A DNA stretch of 22,032 nt from JARLFX01 sp036404255. Its GTDB lineage: Bacteria; Acidobacteriota; Terriglobia; Terriglobales; Acidobacteriaceae. The notes beneath the pieces were generated by a model that saw only the letters and a list, made by a program, of their open reading frames with translations, was not told the origin of the DNA and did not search any database. The DNA lies in contig DASWOP010000181.1 of NCBI GenBank assembly GCA_036404255.1, positions 1 to 22,032 on the forward strand. Reading direction: 5' to 3'. This document shows positions 15,822 through 21,292 of this stretch, one piece after another (position 1 is the stretch's first letter; each line of letters starts with the position of its first letter). The translations under genes were made by a program, and so were the position numbers.

Positions 15822-15848
15822 GGCTCATCGCGCCACAAATGCGGGTGC

Positions 15849-15893
15849 CCCAGGTCTCGCTTCTGAGACCTGGGAATTCGCGCCTCGCGCGAA
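15849..15893 (+). other. Two adjacent perfect inverted repeats
   Basis: CCCAGGTCTC (15849-15858) pairs exactly with GAGACCTGGG (15865-15874) around a 6-nt loop. TTCGCGC (15877-15883) then pairs with GCGCGAA (15887-15893) around CTC. The first is preceded by GCGGGTGCCC, a motif also present at 15752-15761 as GCGGGTGCCC. No T-run follows, so a palindromic repeat element is more likely than a terminator. Confidence 0.6.
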
Positions 15894-15937
15894 CGCTCCC
15901 GCTTATCTTCCCCGTAATCCCCACTCCCTAAACCGCC

Positions 15938-15991
15938 GTCATTCCGACCGAGGCATCGCGGCACCTTGCGATGCGTAGCGGAGGAACCTGC
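15938..15991 (+). repeat. Dispersed stem-loop repeat, copy 3 (expanded loop)
   Basis: This copy starts GTCATTCCGACCGAGGCATC and closes with GCGGAGGAACCTGCAT. The outer stem TTCC (15942-15945) pairs with GGAA (15983-15986). Its enlarged loop holds a further perfect 7-bp stem, GCATCGC (15953-15959) with GCGATGC (15968-15974). It is a divergent member of the same family. Confidence 0.6.
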
Positions 15992-16030
15992 ATGTACAGC
16001 CGCCCGCGCAACCCATACCCTCGCAATCTC

Positions 16031-16057
16031 CCGCTGCACTCATTTGTTTGTTATTCC
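16031..16057 (+). repeat. Truncated repeat, left half only
   Basis: The 27 bases from 16031 match 24 of 27 bases at 19715-19741, which lead into repeat copy 5 (CCGCTGCAC..ATTTGTTTGT.ATTCC). Here the right half of the stem-loop is missing and replaced by unrelated sequence from about 16058 on, so this may be the left edge of an insertion. Confidence 0.5.
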
Positions 16058-16156
16058 TCTTCTCGCGATGAAACTGCGGCAATGATGGGCCATTCTCACG
16101 TGGAGGTAGCTGTCGAAAGGAGGTACCCGCCCGACGTGAGTGATACACGGAGATAA
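16058..16156 (+). pseudogene. Possible remnant of a tyrosine recombinase C-terminus
   Basis: An open frame through this stretch reads '..DETAAMMGHSHVEVAVERRYPPDVSDTRR' in parts and stops with TAA at 16154-16156. The 'MMGHSHVEV' and 'RYPPDV' pieces resemble the 'lxGHSSvxxTxRYxHl' segment that holds the last active-site His and Tyr of tyrosine recombinases. The His-to-Tyr spacing is two residues too long and no upstream recombinase sequence precedes it. If real it is a decayed scrap. The match is short and may be chance. Confidence 0.2.
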
Positions 16157-16193
16157 GCGTTGCAACAGCTCTCCCGGAGTAGAATTTCAGCAA

Positions 16194-17096
16194 ATGACAA
16201 CTGCTTCAATACCGCCATTTTCGGCAAGAAATCGTCGCGAGCACAACTGGATAGAAGAAGATTTTCCAGCCTCAGCGCGTATCGGCCTTCTTCATTTGTT
16301 ATGCGATGCGATCGATAGAAACTATCTTTCAAGCTGGGCGGTCGTCGCAAAAGAACTCAGAAGAATTGCCAGGGTTAATCCTCAAAACTACAACCTCACT
16401 TCAGTCGACAGCATAACGCAGGCTCGGGTTGATGCCAGAAACCACTTGAATCAGCTCAACTGGGAACGAGTCTATGATTTTTGTGAACGCCTCTATAGTT
16501 ATCTTGCCGAGGCGGCAGTCTTTTGGCGAGATGGTGATGAAGTTTCGCTAACGAGGGCGCAAGTACAGTCGTTTTTCGCTGAAGAGATTCAGCGTCTGTT
16601 TGATGAGGAGAATATTGGGTATGAGTTTAGAGATGGCTTGGTGCAGAGACGGGGCAAACGCCACACGATAAGCCAAGTAACCAAAGCGGAAAAGGTTTTG
16701 GCGGACCAGAAATTAGACTTCGCCCGAAAACACTTTTCAAAGGCTCTTCGCCATTTTCGTGATCGGAAGAAACCTGACTTTGAAAATGCAGTAAAAGAAG
16801 CTGTGTGTGCGGTGGAAGCAGCTGCTAAGGAGCTTTTTCCAGATGCGAAGGCTGCGACTCTCGGGGAATTCGTCAACTGGGCGACCAACAACAAGCGTTT
16901 ATTGTTGTCGAAGACGATTGGGCAAACATTCAGTGGTTTATATGGATTTCGCAGCAGTGGTGAAGGAATATCACACGGTGCTACGTTAGGCGGAGCTGTA
17001 ACGGCCGAGCTCTCTGAGTACGTCCTCGGAGTGGCTGCGTCTCAGATAATCTTGCTGGACGATCTTGCTAAAGATATTGAAGAGCCACCATTCTAA
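16194..17096 (+). CDS. AbiJ-like abortive-infection/HEPN-type protein (putative defence)
   Basis: This 300-residue soluble protein is mostly helical, with no signal or membrane span. The N-terminal part (about 15-165) resembles the AbiJ N-terminal domain type found on abortive-infection proteins ('ERVYDFCERLYSYL', 'EENIGYEFRDGLVQ'). The C-terminal part (about 175-290) resembles the HEPN-like Abi module ('ALRHFRDRKKPDFENAVKEAV', 'VEAAAKELF', 'LYGFRSSGEGISHG'). The usual GIRHG-type element reads GISHG, so the Arg before His261 is Ser260. ATG 16194 is preferred over GTG 16140; TAGAAT lies 8 nt upstream and no good ribosome-binding site precedes it. The gene is AT-richer, with AGA and TTG/TTA codons unlike its neighbours, suggesting transfer. 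Defence function is inferred from family resemblance only. Confidence 0.55.
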   Translation: MTTASIPPFSARNRREHNWIEEDFPASARIGLLHLLCDAIDRNYLSSWAVVAKELRRIARVNPQNYNLTSVDSITQARVDARNHLNQLNWERVYDFCERLYSYLAEAAVFWRDGDEVSLTRAQVQSFFAEEIQRLFDEENIGYEFRDGLVQRRGKRHTISQVTKAEKVLADQKLDFARKHFSKALRHFRDRKKPDFENAVKEAVCAVEAAAKELFPDAKAATLGEFVNWATNNKRLLLSKTIGQTFSGLYGFRSSGEGISHGATLGGAVTAELSEYVLGVAASQIILLDDLAKDIEEPPF

Positions 17097-17114
17097 ACTC
17101 CGTTTGGGTCGCCT

Positions 17115-18038
17115 CTACTTCCCCACCTGCAACGCCGTCACCCCCGCCCCAATCACCGCCACCTCAGCCATCTCCGCGTCCGCCGCAATCACCTCCAGCG
17201 AATAGCTCTGTAGCGGACTCATCTTCACCATCTGGTGTACATAGTCCTTCAGCATCGGCAGATCCACAAACCGCACATTCATTCCCGTCAGGTAGACCTT
17301 CCCCGGCCCCGCCATGTGGAAGGTCGTCGCCGTCGCTGCGGCCAGCGCCTTGTGCCACAGCTTCTTAAACTCCAGACACCGCGGATCGCCCTCCTTCGCT
17401 GCCTCAAACACCTCTTCCGGCTCCATATCCAGAAAGCGCAGCCGCATCGCGCGCTGTCCCATCACGCCCTCCAGATGTCCGCGCCCACCGCACCCGCAGT
17501 AGTTTTCCTTGTCCTCCAGCGTCACCACGGTGTGCCCACCCTCCCACACACCCTCGGTCATGGGATAGCGCCCGTAGCCAATACCCGTGCCCAGCGTCCA
17601 CACGCGGATGAGCCGGTCCAGCTGTCCTCGCGTCGCCGCCAGCCCGGACGCCACCGCGTCCGCGTCGTTCATTACCACCACCTGCGCGTTTAGCCCCTCG
17701 GCCCTCAGCGCATTCGCCAGCAACTCCTGAATGCGTGTGCCCTTCAACTGCGGCAGGTTCGGCGCCTCTTCCACCACGCCATTGCGGATGAACCCCGGCA
17801 GCGCCACGCCAACCGCGGCAATCGCCGTGCTGCCCGCCGCTGCCGCCAATATCTCTTCGCAGAGATGCCTGACCAGCCCCTCGGTCGGCAACTCCACCAG
17901 CGCATCGTCTTCCGGATCTTCCGGAAAATAACGCAGCGGCCCTGCCAGCTTGTTGTCCGCGATCAGCCCAGCCACCATGCGGCCAGACAGGGTTACGCCA
18001 ATCGTCTGCGTACCGGAAGTATTGTTATCTGTTCCCAT
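17115..18038 (-). CDS. ROK family protein (glucokinase-like) with altered phosphate loop
   Basis: This 307-residue protein has the ROK sugar kinase/repressor fold. Supporting elements are 'VGVALPGFI' (76-84), 'NDADAVASG' (124-132, Asp125 being the expected catalytic base), 'TLGTGIGYG' (148-156, second phosphate loop) and a zinc-type site with His169, Cys181 and Cys183 in 'YCGCGGRGHLE'. Two positions are unusual. The N-terminal phosphate loop, normally DxGGTK, reads 'IGVTLSGR' (13-20) without the Asp or the GGT. The last zinc Cys is replaced by His188. ATG 18038 has GAGG just upstream. It lies 49 bp after sthA on the same strand. It could be a kinase with altered ATP binding or a non-catalytic sugar sensor. 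No DNA-binding domain is present. Confidence 0.8.
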   Translation of the reverse strand: MGTDNNTSGTQTIGVTLSGRMVAGLIADNKLAGPLRYFPEDPEDDALVELPTEGLVRHLCEEILAAAAGSTAIAAVGVALPGFIRNGVVEEAPNLPQLKGTRIQELLANALRAEGLNAQVVVMNDADAVASGLAATRGQLDRLIRVWTLGTGIGYGRYPMTEGVWEGGHTVVTLEDKENYCGCGGRGHLEGVMGQRAMRLRFLDMEPEEVFEAAKEGDPRCLEFKKLWHKALAAATATTFHMAGPGKVYLTGMNVRFVDLPMLKDYVHQMVKMSPLQSYSLEVIAADAEMAEVAVIGAGVTALQVGK

Positions 18039-18087
18039 GTTGCCTCACTGCCACTCTCGCAATGTGATGCACTTCAGCCTGGAAAAA

Positions 18088-19491
18088 TTACTCAAACTTC
18101 GAAAGCCGATTCAGCCCATTGAACGCCGCCGTCTTGTAGCACTCCGCCAGCGTCGGATAATTGAATACCGTATCGATGAAGTAGTTCAGCTTTCCGCCCA
18201 GCATCATCACCGCCTGCCCAATGTGCAGCAGTTCGCTCGCACTCTCGCCAATGATGTGTACGCCCAGGATCGCGTACGTCTCGCGATGGAAGATCAGCTT
18301 CAGCCGCCCCGTCGTATCCCCGGGAATCTGCCCGCGCGCAAGCTCGCGATAGTACGCCACGCCCACCTCGTACGGCACGTCCTCCTCCGTAAGCTGCTCC
18401 TCGGTCTTGCCGATGAACGATATCTCCGGAATCGTGTAGATGCCATACGGATAGAAGCTCGGGTTAGAGATGATGCTCGTATCGCCAAAAGCCCGCGCCG
18501 CCGCCACCCGTCCCTGCTCCATCGATACAGACGCCAGCGACGGAAATCCGATTACATCGCCCACCGCAAAAATATGCGGCACCTTCGTGCGGAAATCCTT
18601 ATCCACCGGGATGCGTCCGCGCGCATCCGCCTCAATGCCCGTGTTCTCCAGATGCAGCTCATCCACATTGCCCTGGCGGCCAACGGCATAGAGCAGGGCA
18701 TCGCCGGAGACACGCTTCTTGCTCTCCAGGTTCGCCACCACCGTCCCATCCGGCAGCTCTTCCACGCTCTCCACTTCCTCGTTCAGCCGCATGGTCACAC
18801 GCGAATCGCGCAGGTGGTAGCTCAACGCCTCCACAATCTCCTGGTCGGCAAACTCCAGCAGCTTCGGTCGCCGCTCAATCAGCGTCACCCGCACACCCAG
18901 CGCGGAGAACATGCACGTATACTCCACGCCGATCACGCCGCCGCCCACCACGATCATCGTCTTCGGCAGCGTATCCAGCTCCATGATCATGTCCGAATTG
19001 ATAATGCTGTGCCCGTTCAGCGGCACCTTCGGCGAAGTCGCAGGCTTGGTGCCCGTCGCGATCAGAATGTTCCTGCCCTCATACACATTGGCGCCGCGGG
19101 AGTTGGTCACGCGAATGTGGTTGGCGTCGTCAAAACTCGCCACGCCCACCAGCATGTCAATGTTGTTGCGCGAGAGCTGCGCCTCGGTCACGTCGATCTC
19201 CGTCTTGATCACGTGCTGCACGCGGAAGGCAAGGTCCGCCATGGTGATGCGTTCTTTCACCCGGTAGTTCATGCCATAGATGGATTTGTAGTTGTAGCCG
19301 GAGAGATGCAGCACGGCTTCGCGCATCGTTTTGGAAGGGATAGTCCCGGTGTTGATGGAGGTGCCGCCCACCACTTCGCGCATCTCCACCAGCGCGACAG
19401 ACTTGCCCATCTTGGCGGCAAAGATAGCCGCGCGTTGTCCGGCCGGGCCGGAACCGAGAACGATAAGGTCGTAAACAGCAACAGCGTTCAT
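18088..19491 (-). CDS. sthA: Soluble pyridine nucleotide transhydrogenase (Si-specific)
   Basis: SthA is a cytoplasmic FAD protein that passes hydride between NADPH and NAD+, balancing the two pools. The 467-residue length equals the family norm. An FAD-binding 'VLGSGPAG' (11-18) is followed by 'GGTSINTGTIPSK' (42-54), where the redox-active Cys pair of lipoamide dehydrogenase/glutathione reductase relatives would be. Here both positions are Ser45 and Thr50, which rules out a disulfide oxidoreductase. A second Rossmann motif 'VVGGGVIGVEY' (near 175), 'IFAVGDVIG' and a C-terminal dimer domain complete the fold. ATG 19491 is preferred over a TTG at 19542 because it places the FAD motif at the usual distance. 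The ROK gene follows 49 bp downstream. Confidence 0.9.
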   Translation of the reverse strand: MNAVAVYDLIVLGSGPAGQRAAIFAAKMGKSVALVEMREVVGGTSINTGTIPSKTMREAVLHLSGYNYKSIYGMNYRVKERITMADLAFRVQHVIKTEIDVTEAQLSRNNIDMLVGVASFDDANHIRVTNSRGANVYEGRNILIATGTKPATSPKVPLNGHSIINSDMIMELDTLPKTMIVVGGGVIGVEYTCMFSALGVRVTLIERRPKLLEFADQEIVEALSYHLRDSRVTMRLNEEVESVEELPDGTVVANLESKKRVSGDALLYAVGRQGNVDELHLENTGIEADARGRIPVDKDFRTKVPHIFAVGDVIGFPSLASVSMEQGRVAAARAFGDTSIISNPSFYPYGIYTIPEISFIGKTEEQLTEEDVPYEVGVAYYRELARGQIPGDTTGRLKLIFHRETYAILGVHIIGESASELLHIGQAVMMLGGKLNYFIDTVFNYPTLAECYKTAAFNGLNRLSKFE

Positions 19492-19641
19492 GCAGGTGTC
19501 TACCGAATCCTGTGCGTTGATGGGGAAGAGGAAGAACGGCAACCAGAGTTAGCCGCAGAAGCATTGCGCTGCCTAAAAATTACCACAGCCCCTCCCCCAA
19601 TCCTCCAATCTTGTCACTCCCCCGCGCAAAAGCTAAACCGA

Positions 19642-19680
19642 GTCATTCTGAGCGGAGCGTAGCGCAGCCGAAGAATCCAG
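19642..19680 (+). repeat. Dispersed stem-loop repeat, copy 4 (long loop)
   Basis: This copy starts GTCATTCTGAGCGGAGCG and ends with GAAGAATCCAG. ATTCT (19645-19649) pairs with AGAAT (19672-19676). The loop is longer than in copies 1 and 2, with extra AGCG-type units (GCGGAGCGTAGCGCAGCC). Confidence 0.7.
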
Positions 19681-19733
19681 ACGACCTCTGCGTCACCCAT
19701 GCATCTTCAAGCTTCCGCTGCACCGATTTGTTT

Positions 19734-19767
19734 GTCATTCCGAAGCGAAGCGCGCGGAATCTGCTTT
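19734..19767 (+). repeat. Dispersed stem-loop repeat, copy 5
   Basis: This copy starts GTCATTCCGAAGCGAAGCG and ends with GGAATCTGCTTT. ATTCC (19737-19741) pairs with GGAAT (19756-19760), again keeping the pairing despite a base change relative to copies 2 and 4. It ends 17 bp before the -10-like hexamer of the thiE-like gene. Confidence 0.7.
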
Positions 19768-19784
19768 TCGCCAATTGCGCCATC

Positions 19785-19796
19785 TAAACTATCCTC
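19785..19796 (+). promoter_or_regulatory. -10-like hexamer 6 nt before the thiE-like ATG
   Basis: TAAACT (19785-19790) is followed by six bases and the ATG at 19797, with no ribosome-binding sequence. The layout matches that before the biotin carboxylase gene and suggests a leaderless mRNA. No convincing -35 element is visible. Confidence 0.35.
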
Positions 19797-20411
19797 ATGC
19801 TCCGTTACGCCATCACCGACCGCTCCACCCTCGCCGCGACCGAGACCGAGCGCCGCCAGTCCCTGCTCGCGCAGGCCGCCCGGTGGGCCATACAGGGTGT
19901 CGCGTACATTCAGATGCGCGAAAAGGATCTCCCGTCAGCCGACCTCGAATACCTGGCCCGCGCCCTCTCCGGCGTCATCCGCTCCACCGGCACCAACACC
20001 CGCCTGCTCATCAACTCCAACGCGGAGGTCGCCCTCGCTGCCGGAGCAGAAGGCGTCCACCTCACCTCCGCGCCAGACGCCCTCACCCCCGCCGAAGTCC
20101 GCGCCCTCTTCGCCCACGCAGGCCGTCCAGAACCCACCATCAGCATCTCCTGCCACACCCTGGAAGACGTCAACCGTGCCCGCGAACAGCAGGCCGATCT
20201 GATCCTCTTCGGCCCTGTCTTCGGCAAGACCGTCGCCGGCGAGCTCGTCGTCCCCCCCCTCGGCCTCGAAGCCCTCCACGCCGCCTGCCTCGCCGCCGGA
20301 GACATCCCCGTCCTCGCCCTCGGCGGCGTCACCCCCGCCAATACGCCGGATTGCCTCGCCGCCGGAGCCGCCGGTGCAGCCGGAATCCGTCTGTATTCGT
20401 CTAATGGTTGA
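19797..20411 (+). CDS. thiE: Thiamine phosphate synthase (ThiE/TenI family)
   Basis: ThiE joins the pyrimidine (HMP-PP) and thiazole phosphate halves of thiamine. The 204-residue protein has the family's TIM-barrel landmarks: 'YAITDR' (4-9), 'IQMREKD' (38-44), 'LLINSNAEVAL' (70-80), 'GAEGVHL' (83-89), 'ISCHTLEDV' (117-125), 'LFGPVFGKT' (137-145) and 'VLALGGVTPAN' (172-182). The family's 'GxxD' after GVHL is replaced by 'TSAPDAL'. The C-terminus ('GIRLYSSNG') is shorter than in many ThiE proteins, so a TenI-like isomerase is a real alternative. ATG 19797 has no ribosome-binding site. No other thiamine gene is in the window, and I see no TPP riboswitch upstream, only the dispersed repeats. yceD starts 39 bp downstream. 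Confidence 0.78.
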   Translation: MLRYAITDRSTLAATETERRQSLLAQAARWAIQGVAYIQMREKDLPSADLEYLARALSGVIRSTGTNTRLLINSNAEVALAAGAEGVHLTSAPDALTPAEVRALFAHAGRPEPTISISCHTLEDVNRAREQQADLILFGPVFGKTVAGELVVPPLGLEALHAACLAAGDIPVLALGGVTPANTPDCLAAGAAGAAGIRLYSSNG

Positions 20412-20450
20412 CGTGCCCCCCGGCACTCCTTACGCTAAGAAGAGAAAACC

Positions 20451-21002
20451 ATGCTCATTACCCCCCTCCAGCTTCAGGACGAACCCCTTAAGATCGACAC
20501 CAGCTTCGCGCCGGGTGACATCGACTACGGCGAAATCGTCCACCAGACCGGCAAACTCCCCGTCAAAGGCGAGGCCGACCTCATCACCGAGCACCGCGGC
20601 CCCAAGGAGGTCGTCCACGATATCCGCCTCCGCGCCGGGTATGTGGGCAACTTTGAGCTGCTCTGCGCCCGCTGCGTAGAACCCGTCATCCAGCCTCTGA
20701 ATCAGCAGTTTGACCTCATCTTCCGCCCTGCCGCGGCAGATGCCGTCACCGGCGAGCACTCTATTACCCCCGATGACACCGAAATCGGGTATTATGAACA
20801 GAGCGGTTTGCTGCTGGAAGATGTGATTCGGGAACAGGTGCTTTTGTCCCTCCCTGATCGCGTTCTATGCCGGCCAGACTGCAAAGGACTTTGCCCGCGC
20901 TGCGGCCAGAATCTGAACCAGGAGGCTTGCTCCTGCGAAGCTGCTCCTGCGGACATCCGCTGGAATGCGCTCGCGGACCTGGCCGACCGGATTAAAAAGT
21001 AA
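20451..21002 (+). CDS. yceD: YceD family (DUF177) protein
   Basis: YceD proteins are found immediately upstream of rpmF in most bacteria and are linked to 23S rRNA accumulation. The 183-residue protein has the N-terminal beta-rich region, a 'CARC' pair (72-75), an acidic middle ('ITPDDTEIGYYEQSGLLLEDVIREQVLL') and a C-terminal Cys cluster in 'CRPDCKGLCPRCGQNLN' (Cys140, 144, 148, 151) followed by Cys160 and Cys162. This is the usual 'C..C.GLCP.CG.nLN' signature. ATG 20451 has an AAGAAGAG leader. rpmF and plsX follow, as expected. Confidence 0.92.
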   Translation: MLITPLQLQDEPLKIDTSFAPGDIDYGEIVHQTGKLPVKGEADLITEHRGPKEVVHDIRLRAGYVGNFELLCARCVEPVIQPLNQQFDLIFRPAAADAVTGEHSITPDDTEIGYYEQSGLLLEDVIREQVLLSLPDRVLCRPDCKGLCPRCGQNLNQEACSCEAAPADIRWNALADLADRIKK

Positions 21003-21086
21003 AGCTGAACCTCATTTTGCACCGGCCGCCCGTTTGTGGTGGTATCTGGTGATTGCGAATGAGCTCAGATTTGAGAGGAAACTGCA

Positions 21087-21272
21087 ATGCCTAACCCGAA
21101 ACGGCGCCACTCCAAACAGCGCACCGCCAAGCGCCGCTCCCACGACTTCCTGACCCCCACCGGTACCTCTGAGTGCCCCAACTGCCATGAGCGCAAGCTG
21201 CCCCATCGTGCCTGCGCCAAGTGCGGCACCTACAAGGGCCGCGAAGTCATTGCAGTCAAAGAAGCAGAGTAA
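21087..21272 (+). CDS. rpmF: 50S ribosomal protein L32
   Basis: L32 is a small basic protein of the large ribosomal subunit. The 61-residue protein begins with the typical 'MPNPKRRHSKQRTAKRR' and has the zinc-binding type of L32 with four cysteines (Cys30, Cys33, Cys43, Cys46, in 'CPNC' and 'CAKC'). The presence of the zinc form suggests there may or may not be a zinc-free paralogue elsewhere; none is visible here. GAGAGGAA precedes ATG 21087. It lies 84 bp after yceD and 20 bp before plsX. Confidence 0.97.
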   Translation: MPNPKRRHSKQRTAKRRSHDFLTPTGTSECPNCHERKLPHRACAKCGTYKGREVIAVKEAE

Positions 21273-21292
21273 GCTTCTTTACCGGTCGCTCC

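Larger units (their letters stand above)
15606..16193. other. Repeat-rich non-coding stretch (588 bp)
   Basis: I see no intact gene here. The stretch contains three copies of a dispersed stem-loop repeat and a truncated fourth. It also has a 20-bp imperfect tandem duplication (15631-15650 and 15651-15670) and two perfect hairpins, at 15849-15874 and 15877-15893. A possible scrap of an integrase C-terminus precedes the AbiJ-like gene. The composition is mixed and the layout resembles an accumulation site for small mobile or palindromic elements. Confidence 0.7.
19492..19796. other. Divergent intergenic stretch with two repeat copies (305 bp)
   Basis: This stretch separates the divergent sthA and thiE-like genes, so it must hold promoters for both. 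It contains copies 4 and 5 of the stem-loop repeat, separated by the shared spacer motifs CATGCATCTTCA (19698-19709) and CCGCTGCACCGATTTGTTTG (19715-19734). The part from 19492 to 19640 shows no other structure I can support. Confidence 0.6.

Noticed and set aside
18088..19491. Lipoamide dehydrogenase or glutathione/mercuric reductase
   Set aside because: The redox Cys pair is absent (Ser45, Thr50) and the length and sequence fit the soluble transhydrogenase SthA.
17950..19662. Long open frame (570 codons) on the + strand opposite sthA
   Set aside because: It is antisense to sthA; its Arg/His/Gln-rich sequence is what the complement of high-GC coding sequence gives, and it has no start signal.
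19492..19796. TPP riboswitch upstream of the thiE-like gene
   Set aside because: I see no conserved CUGAGA-type THI box; the sequence is accounted for by the dispersed repeats and a short promoter-like element.
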